From Rotaria macrura (taxonomy: Eukaryota > Rotifera > Eurotatoria > Philodinida > Philodinidae), in NCBI GenBank assembly GCA_900239685.1, contig OENT01000910.1, positions 1 through 64,000 on the forward strand: a stretch of 64,000 nucleotides of DNA. Direction: 5' to 3'. The position numbers and the translations under genes were made by a program. Positions 36,824-49,008 of the stretch are shown in pieces. Each line of letters begins with the position of its first letter. Positions within the stretch are counted from its first letter, which is position 1. Under the pieces are notes generated by a model. That model did not search any database. It saw only the letters and a list, made by a program, of their open reading frames with translations, and was not told where the DNA came from.

Positions 36824-37413
36824 TTAGTTAAGATTAATGATCGATCGTTTTTTCAATCCTAATATCGTTAAATTTGTGCGTCGCATGTAAAATTTCTTCT
36901 TTTTATAACGTCGTCTTTGTTTTGTCGCATCGTTTTCATTGCAAGGTTGAGAAGGATCATCCTCTTGAACGAATCGAACATCGCATGTACCTGGAGCCGG
37001 GATACAATTTTCAGGAGGCGCATATTCACCAGCATAGATTCCATACCTGTATGGTTGTATTACGATCAATTTAATCGAATACTATATACTAAAATAACTA
37101 TTATTACATACCCACAACATTCTAATCCATTCTCACTACACTGACAATCTAAACAATGCGGGTATGGTGAAGTCCAAGTGCTGTTGATGGTATATTTGTT
37201 ACCACTCTGTTCGCAATAATACTGGGTTGTTTTATTGCCTAAATATTACCGCCAAAAAGAAAATACTTCTACACTGTCCTAACAGAAAGACATCGTTTAG
37301 AAATCACCTGTGGTCGTGTTTGATGATTGAAGTAAATCGAAATAGCATGATCCGTATACTTGAGGGACAAAAATCAGAAGGACGACGAACAGTTGATAAG
37401 TAGAAAGAGTCAT
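36824..37413 (-). CDS. Beta-microseminoprotein-like secreted protein
   Basis: Three exons (37308-37413, 37112-37238, 36824-37046) join in phase to 151 residues. The N-terminus (MTLSTYQLFVVLLIFVPQVYG) is a signal peptide. The mature chain has exactly ten cysteines in the order of the beta-microseminoprotein/PSP94 family: SCYF, YYCEQSG, then a Trp followed by PHCLDCQCSENGLECC, then PPENCIPAPGTC, and DPSQPC. That family makes small five-disulfide secreted proteins found across bilaterians, mostly of uncertain function. After the last cysteine, where family members usually stop, an unusual basic tail (KQRRRYKKKKFYMRR onward, ~45 residues, plus LKKRS) is present. It could be cleaved, bind acidic partners or be read-through. 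The three-exon layout fits the vertebrate genes as I recall them. Confidence 0.8.
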
Positions 37414-40400
37414 GTCAATAATTGGTTCGAGTTTGTTTTTGGAAATAATATATTAGAAATACATAGTCAATCGTCGTATTTAAATCAATCTTTTTTCTTT
37501 GAAAATAATAGAACTCGGCAACATATGTTACCTACGTACGTATTGTTTATATTTCGATGGTTATAATCAAATATGGCACGGACGGATGTTTTATATTTTT
37601 GAGTGTAGACTTGCATTCATTATATGAGAATATAATACAAGGAATAATATTTAGTATATCAAAACTCATGATTTTATTTTTTTACATACACGTGATCCTG
37701 TATTACGTATATCTAATCCTACCCTATGATTACAATTGGTTTATAGGTAGATGATATTTGCTTTTGAATTTCATACAAAAATGAGTTTCATACGGCTGAG
37801 ATCTGGTCTTATAGTCGTTTGTATTATTTACTATATTGTCAATTTAGAATGTATTTGACAAAAAAAAATCAAAATTCAATGAGCAGTAAAATAACATTTC
37901 TTTTCTGTGTTGAATAATTGTTTATTGAATTCCGAGGTTCTATATTTAACTGTTGCGAGACCTTTTCTAGAATTTCTCAACATATTGCTGGAATTTACAA
38001 TATTGGCTGATGAAGATTGATTAATGTCACTTTCCATGAATATGTTCCGATAGTCGACTAAAGGTCGATCAATGTTATGCTATCTTAATTGGTATAATTT
38101 GTAAGTCTTATTATGTTTGAATACTTATTCGCTAGAATCATACTGTTTACTTCAAAGTTCGATGGCTTATTATCAAAATCAGAATGGATGCTTTCAGACG
38201 AGAAACCACGTTGAACATTTTCTGAACTTTCACAATATTCTATCTATGACCTTCTTGTTATATAACTTCGCGTAGCCGAAATTCAATGTTAACTTGCGAA
38301 TATCTCTATTTATCCTACGTAGTTTCTCTTTGTGCTCCGCCATATTGTTTTATCTATTGTTGAACAGCAGCAATCTATGGACAGATTGCATCAATAGAAA
38401 AACACACGCCAATACATCAAGAATAGCTAACTTTAATGAGCTCATACAGACTATTTTCATGTATAGCTCATTTCCGGGGCGTAAAAATTATAATATATGA
38501 TTGAATTGAATTAAAATAAATCTTGAAAATCTTTCTCACAAACTTTTGGCTTATGGTAGTGGTCAAATAATGAATATCACGTACCATGAAGATATTTGTA
38601 TTCATTGAAATTCAAATAGCATATCATCTGGTGCATAATTATATTTGCATATGTCAATGAAATGCAGTTTTTCATGACTAAAACTGGTTAAAAAACATCA
38701 TTCGGTAATGCATAAGTTTTTGAAAATCGCAACAACTTGAAACTGTGGGTTCTTCCTCCCGAAGAGAATTACAACGATGAACAACTTATTCTGAACGATA
38801 CAACTTGTCGGACTAAATTTCATAGGAAATACGGCATAAAATAACTTGAAGCATGTGAATCAAACAAGTTCAATAAACATCGTGTGCCATGCCATATAAC
38901 ACAGATTAATCTGTCTAGATAATTTAATAAAAGAAATAGACAAAATGAATATCTACTAACGTTTGCTGTCGTTCGCCAAATAATCAATATTATATTGATC
39001 GAGACAAAGGCATGAGTCTGTAGAAATGCTGTGTTTCAAGAATTGTTATGGCACTTATCAGTATATGTAACTGATCAGAATGAAATGAAATCCTCTAATT
39101 CGAGTAAAACTAGTTCGATAACAGAAAAAAAATACGGAAGATACATCGTCTATCTGAAAGACCGTATTGTTTGCATTTATCTATTAACAAAGAATGTTAT
39201 CTTTCCTGACTTAAAACACTTCGAATTCGATGCAGAAATTTTGCTGAATTCTTCTTTAAACAGTAAGACTGGTTACCGTCCTTTTACTTCAATATTGAAG
39301 AATCTCTTCCAATCTATATGTTGTCATCATTAAACAGACGAAATAATTTTACTATGTACCCAATGAGAGTTGCCGTAAGCATGAAAGTTAATATACTTAA
39401 TAATCGTTCTTAAAAATGGTAAAATAATGAAAAAGATTAAATGATTTATTTATCATAAAGTAACGCAACGTAATGTTAACTAAAAGATAGAAAAGTAATT
39501 TTAATGTATTTAGAAAATCGATTGAAGCGGTACAAAGTATAAAACAATGTCTCTGATTTAGCCGTTTAAAAATTCGAATTGGCACCGATTATCTTATGTT
39601 AAACACCAAGTAATTATCATTTGTCTGTTTTTCCTTCATTAAAAATTTAAATTCGAATTGTTACAACATTGTTCAAACATATTTTCTGTTAGAAAAATAT
39701 AATATCTGCTAAATAAGAAAAAGAAAAGAAATGATGGGAAGATTTATTGTTTTATTTTATTCATACCAACATGTGCATTTTGTAAACGGACTCTGAAGGA
39801 ATTCACCAGCATCTTTTTGTCTTTTAATTTGTGATTAACATGAAACTTATCAAGATCATGTTCTACAACTTTTTTCAATTACTAGACTCATCCTTCGGTT
39901 GTAATTATGGACGGTTCTTGATAGCAACGTGAGATTGTACACAAAATCAAAAGAAGGATTGATAACGCAAGTAATAAATGAATGCTTTCACTCCTCATAT
40001 AAATCAATAAACGCTTTGTTAAGCAGTCTATGTTGTGAATAAATGAGAAGTTTGCCTGTGCGAATGTTATCTGAGAGTAAGGATACACAACCGACATCAT
40101 TTATGATTATAAATTTTTGATTTCAATCGTTTCGTTACCAGTTTTATTTTCACAGTTTTGATTGTGGCTTGGTTCTTATCGAAACCACCGAGTTCTCATT
40201 GTTAACAACATTTTCAAATCTTGATGAATGTAAAGAGCAATTGATTCAATTAACAAGACTGAACGTCATGCCGTGTTTGTCACTTCTTTTAATGAAATCG
40301 GTTAGTTTTCAAAATCTACTAAAGAAAATAGTCTGTAAGAAAATAATTATTCGAAAAAAATTTATAACAGTGCAAGTTAATCATTTATTAGTATCAAGTA

Positions 40401-43400
40401 TTCGAAAAACAGAGGCTTGAACTATGTATTTTTTTCCTCATATATTACTTAGGCTGCTTATTCTCTTATGAATCATAAATGATGCTCTCAACTATATAGT
40501 AATAATGTTTTCAAGATGAACTATTCGAGCACACTAATCAATCTATGTTTTATTTTATCTTATCATTAATTATATATTCAGGTTAGTTAAATTAAACTAG
40601 AAGATCTTTGTCAGTTTCATATGTCTTTTTCGCGTATGTACCCACAGATTCTGTATTCATGCTCAGACATTAATTTTCGTTAGTATCAACGGATGTCATA
40701 TTTTATACACATATATCATAAACGAAAAATCCATTGCTACCCCGTGGGATATTTAAGAAAAATAATTTCGTTCCGTTGAATGGGATTGCTCCATCCCATT
40801 CACAGCTCTTGCTCACACATAACTTGAAATATTAGATGTATGATATATTTTGCAATATCTGATAGAAGATCAATGAAGCAGTATATTTGAATCTAAAATA
40901 TAGTGTACCAGTATTTATTATGTTGTAGAATAACGAAGATAAGCATATAGACAAAAGACATTTAAGTTTTTTACGATTGTGTTTTGATGGTAATTATATC
41001 AAATCTCGTAGTTAGCATTCTCATCAAAGATAGATATCAAAAGTATCAACACTAGAGTTCATAGTCAGTACAGGAAAGCTTTGGTCAAAATATACTCAAT
41101 ATGACATGTGTATGAACAAATGTATTCAAGCTGTGCCACACTCGATTTATTATCAATAATCGAGCAGTAATTCATTGTAAAAATCTGATTTTTAACTGCT
41201 ATTGATCTTTGAACGCTCAGTCATCTAGAATCGAATTGAAATAAATTCGATTTGTATTAAAATAAGAACTTCGTTTTGCTTTTTGTCACCATTGTACAGC
41301 CATTCTAACTGTGAATATTTTACTGTTGCGATAAGCAGCCCTTCTCTATTTACTATGCATGTGACAAGAGTTTTAAAAAAACGATAAGAAAGAGGCAAGA
41401 TAGTTAGAAACTAAGCAAACAGTGTTGTCATACTATAAAGGTAAAGACGAAAAACATTCAACACAAGCAAACAAATAGTCAAGGTCACAAAAAGTTTCAA
41501 AGTCGACAATATTCGAACGCGCGGTGAGTAACCTCTTAGGAAGCTTCAAGATGTTAGAGAAGCCAGTTAGGAAGTAATATAATAAGAATGGTAAAGAAAA
41601 GGGTCGAAACTAAAACTGATCCAAAGCAAAAATATCAAAAATACCCTAAATGTAGCTGCAGCAAACGCTATCTTCAATACGAAATGAATAATATTCAGCA
41701 GCATCTGCGTCCTGCACTTAAATATGAATAGTGTTTTTGTTAAAGTTGCACTAATAGCACTTTCGATCATCTTTAGTTTCTACATTTTTTGTGTCGAACT
41801 TTTTTATACATTATGCCATTTAATGTTAGTCTATAAGTTAGAGATCCTTACTCCAAGTTAAAGAATAAAATCATCTGGTCTCGCAGTGTTATCCATCAGA
41901 GAAATAGTACACAATTTCGTCTTGTATACTGATATAATGAATATAGAGAAATATAATAAAGCGTGCATAGCTTTGTGAAACATTAACTGTTAATCATTTT
42001 GAGTCACTCTGCTCCACATCAGCCTTTAGGTGAAGCTTCTCCCAGTTAGTAAAATTCCGTTTCACTAGAATGCTGAGGAACATTTTAATACTGATCGGTT
42101 TCCAGCGCTTCATAGCTGCTAAGAATGGTGAAAGCATTGAAAACACATTGATGTTGTCCGAGTTAATAAGTTTCACACCTGCTACACATGCTGTGTACAG
42201 GTTAGCCCATATTTTTGAATCCATGAGTTCTTCAGAAGCAATGTTGGACGAATCTCAAACTGAAAAAGATTTGAGTAGCATTGCCATATCTTGATAGTAG
42301 CCAGAAAAGGTAATACCCTTTTCACGATTTTTCGGATAATCCATTAGCATCTTAGACCACAAACTTCCAAAAGACGAAATAAGTCTGTTAGAATGATATA
42401 TTAAAATATTACTTTATATGTCCAACTCTTTAGAAGCCAGAGCCGAAGAATTCTGATTTCACAAACACAAGTTTTATTGACAGTATAGAACAGACGATTA
42501 TCGAAATCTGCGGCTAAACTCAGCGGAAAATTTTATTGGATTCAGAATTTTATGACAAAGATAGCAACAGAATTAAGTTTAAACAGAGATTTACACGAAG
42601 ACCCTATGAACACGCTCAAACTATCCGTCAATATATCTTAAAGGAAGCAAATTGCATTATAGGGCAGAAAACTTTGTATGACCGTGGAAGGAAAAAGGCT
42701 ACCAACAATTTTCCTTAAGAATGTATACTTACGAAGAGTGTCAAGTTATTTTGAGGTGCTTGGGGATAATGTTAAAATACATTCGATCCTGTACTAAGAT
42801 GTTACAGATAGGTACAACATTCTAAAGTGATCCATAAAAATGCGTCAGTATCACGCAATATCTTCACCCAACCTATCAACGTGTTTCATTGACGATGGAC
42901 AAAGAGGGGATATAATTTGAAATAAAAGGAACAAAATAAACTTCATCCTACTTATTCTTCTGTCAGTCTTTAAAATTATCTGTCAACCACCATACTACAA
43001 TATTCAGGATGCCCAGAAAATTTTTGGACTTTCAAAAGATATGCAGCCGTCGATACGAAACAGATTTCACAATGATCATAAATAAGGTTTGTTGAACTAC
43101 CATATTTCTAAATAGGAAAAATGTGTAAGCATAGAGAAAAAACTAAGAAGAACCTGTTTTCAGTGGTTAGGTAGTCATGTGACCTGCTGACAACCAAAGA
43201 ATCCATTTTACAGATACCTCAACCTTTTAGAATTGTAAGGGTTCGTCAGCTACATCGTGAAAATTTTAAGATAATATAGAAACGGGCTATAGTTGTTTCT
43301 TAAAAGTTTTGAATATCACCAAAAAGGTTTTTGAGTCGGCGATAAGTCTTAGACCTCACTAAATATGTAAAATAGCAATAAACAGCTAGGAGAACCAAAG

Positions 43401-44406
43401 AATGTTCTGTACGAGCCACATATATCTTTAGAATAGTTACCGAAAGACTCGGTATAACGATAAAAATACTACAATCTCATAGGACTGAGTTGAAGAAAAA
43501 CAGAAAGCTTATAGAACTGAAGCATAAAAAAATATCAATTAGTGATTTTGGGGGATTAAACACTATCCAAGATTCAGGATGAAAGTTTCTGATGAAACAA
43601 GTACCCATACGCAACTAAAAACACTCATGAAAACTTTACGGATATGTCCTGAGCTGTCAAGGTCAAGATGAATACTTGCTGAAGAAAAGAGGGTTCCAGC
43701 AAAGGATAGAAAAGAATACTCGGAGTGCACAAATGCACTTCATCATGGGTTGACAGAAAATTTAGAATAATGTGAGAGCGTGCCTGGATCTCACCAAAGC
43801 GGCCCTGAGAATAAATTTAGGCGTTAAATTAGTAACGACGATGATGACTGTTTGGTACGAATAGGTGAAGACCAAGGAGTGTATCGATTGAGTGTGAATT
43901 CTATATCTATTTTTAATAAATGGGAATTTAATCAAACTCTCATTCGGACTAAGCCTTTGGCCCAAATGCGAAAAACATTCAGTTGGAACTAAAACCTTTA
44001 TGGGCGCATAAAGGTTTGTCAGAGAAAGGGAGAAAAAATACTGCGTGGCTACTATCACCTATGCAACATAAACAACTTGAAGTTTCGCTGAATGTCTATG
44101 CTTCAAGGCGAAAATATTTTCATCGAGAAAACATTTTAGATCAACAAAGGCATTTCAGCAACTTATTGAAGACTGAAGTCTGTTGAATACTTCTAAACTA
44201 TAAATTTAGATCTCTGAATAACAAAAAAAGGTTCCCGATGTAAAACAAAATAAGTGCGAAGATAACAAGGAGGAAAAGCAGATCTTGGAGCCATCGGCAT
44301 TCATCACTGTTTTTGAAAATTCAAACTTAGACTTAGGACTGATCGGAATGTATATTTGCATGCATAAGAATGCATTAAGGTCAACGAGGATCTTCGGGTT
44401 AAGTAG
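37414..44406. other. Gene-poor 7-kb stretch, no supported gene
   Basis: Many short frames but none with a recognised domain or exon series. A minus-strand frame at 39888-40100 could encode a 36-residue peptide from an internal Met (MRSESIHLLLALSILLLILC) with one hydrophobic segment; unsupported otherwise. Plus-strand frames at 39031-39333 and 42536-42718 look like decayed coding fragments of unknown origin. The stretch 42.3-44.2 kb is A-rich on the plus strand and may be old transposon remnant. Confidence 0.35.
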
Positions 44407-45301
44407 GGATGCAACGGTGACGGTGAATCAACTGTTATCCGTTCTACTGGTAGCTGTTCCACCCGTAGCCGTTCCACCGGTAACCGATCCAATCAGTAAC
44501 TGGTGCATTGGTAACCGGTTCAATCGGTAACCGGTAATACTGGTTTATACCGACTAATACTGGGTAAGACCGACTAATACTGGCTAATACCTTCTTTATA
44601 CTGGTTTATAGAAGGGGTGTAACGGTGAAAATAACCAGTCTCTACGGAAACCGCCCTACCGCCTTTGAACGCCGTTTTTTGGCTTATTTTAGTTTATACC
44701 AGCGAGATTACGCGAATACCGACTAACATCAATGTTTGTGGGTTAGAACTGGTTACTGGTATGAACGGGTGATATATAATTCACTATTATTGTTGCATCT
44801 CTAGTTCATACCGGTTTTCGCACGTTAATGCCGGCTTATAAGGTCATCCGTGAAGCCGTTATCGGTTAGACGGGTCACTGGTGGAACGGTTACCCGTGAA
44901 CCGGTTACCGACCCAGGTGAATGAATCCCATACCGAATCCAATCGGATCCGATCTGATCCTACGATCCGATGAAATCTTATGGGAATCCGGGTTGTAGAA
45001 ACAGTAACGGATCCGATGGAAGAAACCTATTTTCTTATTCGAGTACGAATTAGCATTTAAGCCCAACAGTAGAGGCCTGTCTGATCACACGATGAAATCC
45101 AACCGAATTCCGATAGTAGGATTCGATAAAATCCAACACTAGGGATCCGAATCAGGAATCGCAACCAGGAATCCAATGGGATTTTGTCGGATAAGAGAAA
45201 CTCCGATAGAAACATGATCGGATGTCTGTCGGATCCGATCGGATCCAATGCTCGGAATGATTCTCCTGGGGATTGTAGCGGATATCGTCACCGTTGCATC
45301 C
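44407..45301. mobile_element. 895-bp inverted-repeat element (GGATGCAACGGTGACG ends)
   Basis: Bounded by a perfect 16-bp terminal inverted repeat, GGATGCAACGGTGACG at 44407-44422 and its complement at 45286-45301. Inside are many copies of ggtaaccggt-type palindromic words and a cggtaaccggtaat / ccgactaatactgg array (44500-44600), with related internal motifs ggtgtaacggtga near 44616 and gttgcatctc near 44794. A smaller CCCAG-type element sits at 44912-45270, almost at the right end. No coding capacity. Target duplication is not clear, so autonomous class is unknown. Confidence 0.65.
44912..45270. mobile_element. MITE-like element, CCCAG type, copy 2
   Basis: A 359-bp element starting CCCAGGTGAATGAATCC and ending GGAATGATTCTCCTGGG, an imperfect inverted pair that continues inward as repeated ggatccgatc words. 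The bases outside both ends are GA, a possible 2-bp duplication. Ends match those at 8494-8792 and 52226-52527. Non-coding. It lies inside the larger 44407-45301 element. Confidence 0.65.
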
Positions 45302-45854
45302 ATAGGGTGGAGCCCTTCGGGATCAGAAATTATGGACCCGGAACCATTCGTCTCGTACATACGATACACATGCTTGACAGATTTTCATATTTTTATGTGG
45401 AAGAGATTTTTATTGTTCTTCTACAATATACAGAACTGGACAAAAGTTTAGGACTTTTTTCTCGTCGATTTCTCGAACGATAAGCGATTAACATACGATC
45501 TAGAAGCTGATGTGCATAGTATGAAAGACGGGCTGTAAGATGCACTATGGGAGTTGACTTAATCTTTCCGTCGGTCTTTACTGAAAATCATCACAAGATT
45601 TTTGCAAGAAAAAACGTTTTTTCATCTTTTGTATTTCGGTTTTCCTAACTGAAGGACTTTCGCCAAATAAGTCTATATCCCAATTTATCGATAAGGAATT
45701 TTCCAAGTTATCCATTGCTGCAATGACTTTCAACTTTTGACCCTATTTGTGCCCCCAAAACGTCGTTTGATTGAAAACCTCGGTAAAACCTTTAACAATA
45801 GCAGTTTACTCTGCCAAGCGCAATTCTTTCTGAATGCGTCATACATAAAAAGCT

Positions 45855-47846
45855 GTTAGCACCATCCCTTACAGGATTAAAAATGTGAAACACGTTGTAA
45901 CTGCTTTCAACTCTCATGGAAACCCTGCTTTCTATCATGCGCCGTGCTACCTGTTTTCTCATCATTTCTGACTAAGCGACTACAGCTGCGATAAAGAAGA
46001 AGCTAATATATTTTCATCAGAAACTAGTGACATACATTTGCTAAGTCCGTACCGAAGATTTTTCATATTCAGTGACGTCATTGCAGGCCATCTATCACTT
46101 CTGCGACCACCTTCAACCCTGTCATTAACTACTTCCGACACGAAACTCAACTTTCGGTACCAATCTGTAGTGAGTGGGAGGGGCGCATCAATGTGAAACC
46201 ATCTGTGATACTGGAACCACCTGTCGGTAACGGTCCGTGATCGAAGGGAGCGAAACAGCGCTCGCCTGTCGATATGGTCTGTTATGGATGGGAGAGTCGC
46301 AACAGAAGGTAACGGTCTCTAGATGGGGGAGCACCAGTAGGCATCTGTGGCTAACGGCCTGTGATAGCGGAACCACCTATTGGTAACGGTCTATGGTGGC
46401 GAGATCGCCTGTCGATAACAGTCTGCGATGGGTCGGGGAACAGGGTGGTCACCAGTCGATACCGGTCCATGATGGGTGGGGGGAGAGGAGGATTACCAGT
46501 TGATGCCAGTCTATGATGGGTGGGGCGACACAGGGGCACCAGCCGATAGCAGTCTGTGATGAATGGGAGCCAGGCATCAGTCGGTAACAGTCTATAGGGG
46601 AGGGGCACTAAGAGTAACTACCTATCGCTAACGACCGGTAAAAGCAGAATCGCCCATCGGTAACGGTTTAAGATGGTAAGATGGCCTGTCGATAACGGTC
46701 TGTAATGAGTGGGAAGAGAGTGGAGGTCACCAGTTGATAGAAGCCTGTGATGATTGGGAGAAGGGCATCGGTCAATACAGTCTATAGGGGAGGGGGACAA
46801 TGAGAAGCTACCTGACGCTAACGGCCTGTGATGGCAGAATCACCTATCGGTAATGGTATAAAATGGTGAGATAACCTTTCGCTAACGGTCTGTGGTGGGT
46901 GGTGGAAAGGGGGCTTACAGTCGATACGGGTGTGTGATCGATGGGAAATAGGTATCGATGGGTTACAGTCTATAGCGGAAGCCGCGTATGAGTAGCTATC
47001 TGTCGCTAACGATCTGTGTTGGCAGAATCACCTATCAGTATCGGTCAATAATAGTGAGATCACCTTTCACTAATGGTCTGTAATGGTCGGGAGGAAATTA
47101 TGGGTCACCAGTTGATACCGGTTTGTTATGCGTGGGATTTTTGCATAGGTCAATAGCACTCTATAGGGTAGGAGGACTATGAGTAGCTATCTTTCGCTAA
47201 CGGCCTGTGATACCCGAATCACTTATGGGTAACGGTCTCTGATGGTGAGATTGCCTTTCGGTAACGGTCCGTATTGGTTGGGACGAGACTGGGGATCACA
47301 ACTCGATACCAGTCACTGATGGGCTGGAGAGGGGCATCGGTTGGGAACAGTTTATCGGGGAGGGGAACTATGAGTAGCTACCTGTCGCTAATGGCCTGTG
47401 ATGGCAGAATCACGTATCGGTAATGTTCTATTAGTGTTGAATCGACCGTGAGTAACGTTCTCGGTTGGTTTGACGGAGACGGATCTGGGGCAGCAGTCGG
47501 TAATGGTCTTTGAAGAGGGGAAGGGGTCAGCAGTCCGTAACTGTTTTTGAAGGTTTGGAGAGGGGCACCGGTTTGTACCAATCTGTAGAGGGTCGGGGCA
47601 TGATAGGGCACCTGTCGCTTAAGGCTTTTCATTGTGAAAGAACCTATGAGTAACGGTCTCTGATTGATGGGACAAGGGCATCTGTTCGTAACGGTGTGTA
47701 GATTGAGGGAAATGAGTACGCAACTGTCGCAAATGAGCTATGATTTTTTATCCATCTATCGGTAACGGTCTCTGAGGGTTGCCCTGGGGTGTGTTGAAAA
47801 TCCCAACGGTAAGCAGTTTAACACTTCTAGCAGTTCGTGTTTTAGA
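45855..47846. other. ~2-kb insertion splitting the left foldback arm
   Basis: The left arm of the foldback breaks after catacataaaaa and resumes at gaaaagatagag, whereas the right arm is continuous across that point. The block between is therefore absent from the right arm. The word aaaag occurs at both junctions, a possible 5-bp target duplication. The first ~290 bp are ordinary sequence; the rest is the tandem array listed next. No ORF with a recognised domain. Confidence 0.65.
46145..47790. repeat. Higher-order tandem array, ~190-bp period
   Basis: Built from degenerate units of about 38 bp containing ggtaacggtctgtgatgg and a G-rich gggagagggca segment. A distinctive variant (atgagtagctacctgtcgctaacgg) recurs at 46626, 46817, 47005, 47196 and 47387 (gctaac positions), spaced 191, 188, 191 and 191 bp, then about 229 bp. 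This shows a higher-order repeat of about five subunits. The array is GC-richer than its surroundings. Arg/Pro/Leu-rich open frames on the minus strand are repeat translations, not genes. Confidence 0.8.
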
Positions 47847-49008
47847 AAAGATAGAGCGTGAAAAGCTACATTTGATGATTTGCTTGAAGTTGGAAACTAA
47901 GCAGGTGTTTTTGTATGTTTTCATAGAACAAAGTTTTCAAAAAACTGATTTTTTTCGGTTTTTCGAAAATCGTGGCGGCAAAAAATAGTTTCTTCCCCTT
48001 TTTAAACTAGCCACGTCGATAGAGCACAAAATTCAGCGCAAGAGTTTGTCTTCTTTCGCTTCGGTTCTTTGTCGGATCTCTGAGAATATCCACTGAAATC
48101 AAAGTTCCTTAATTCCCAAGATGTCGCTTTTTCTCAACGTATTTCACTCCTTAAAGGATTTCACTCGTAACTTAGTGTAGAAATGGTCTGAAAGTTAGAG
48201 AACGTCTGAATTTGCTGAGAATGTAATAGGCTACAGTATTCCAAAATAATAGTAAAACATGGTCGCAATTATAAGTAATATCCTTTCAGGAGTGAAATAC
48301 GTTGAGAAAAAGCGACATCTTTTATAATAAGAAACTTTTATTTCGGTGGCGCCTATCAGAGATCCGACCAAGAACCGAAGCGAAAAAAGACAAATTTTTG
48401 CGCTGAATTTTGTGCTCTATCGACGTGGCTAGTTTAAAAAGTGGAAGAAACTATTTTTTGCCGCCACGTTTTTCGAAAGACCTAAAAGCATCAGTTTTGA
48501 CAAAACTTCATTATTCAAACGCTTTCAAGAAAACCTGATTATCATCCAACTTCAAATACATCATCTAATGTAGTTTTTCAAACTCTTTCTTTTTATGTAT
48601 GACGCATTCAGAAAGAATTGCGCTTGGCGGAGTAAACTGCTATTGTTAAAGGTTTTACCGAGGTTTTCAATCAGACGACGTTTGGGGGCACAAATAGGGT
48701 CAAAAGTTGAAAGTCATTGCAGCAATGGATAACTTGGAAAATTCCTTATCGATAAATTGGGATATAGACTTATTTGGCGAAAGTCCTTCAGTTAGGAAAA
48801 CCGAAATACAAAAGATGAAAAAACGTTTTTTCTTGCAAAAATCTTGTGATGATTTTCAGTAAAGACCGACGGAAAGATTAAGTCAACTCCCATAGTGCAT
48901 CTTACAGCCCGTCTTTCATACTATGCACATCAGCTTCTAGATCGTATGTTAATCGCTTATCGTTCGAGAAATCGACGAGAAAAAAGTCCTAAACTTTGTT
49001 AAGGGCTG

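Larger units (their letters stand above)
45431..49008. mobile_element. Foldback (long-TIR) element, Tc1/mariner-like ends, interrupted
   Basis: Two long inverted arms. The right arm, 48288-49008, is continuous (~720 bp). Its complement is found on the left in two pieces, 45431-45854 and 47847-48165. The pieces are in the same order and orientation, so the left arm is one arm split by ~2 kb of other DNA. A spacer of ~120 bp lies between the arms. The left tip reads TA then CAGAACTGGACAAAAGTTTA; the right tip, in complement, reads CAGCCCTTAACAAAGTTTAG. CAG ends next to TA and the GGACAAAAGTTT word are typical of Tc1/mariner. No transposase frame is present, so this is a non-autonomous element. 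Transcripts across it would fold into a long hairpin. Confidence 0.8.

Noticed and set aside
39888-40100. Small membrane or secreted peptide gene
   Set aside because: One hydrophobic segment only, no exon context or family resemblance; kept as a remark in the gap entry.
45184-45483. Overlapping frames on both strands near 45.1-45.5 kb
   Set aside because: They translate ggatccgatc palindromic repeats of the MITE-like element.
46188-47632. Arg/Pro/Leu-rich minus-strand frames as genes
   Set aside because: They repeat the same peptide with the ~38-bp unit and are translations of the tandem array.
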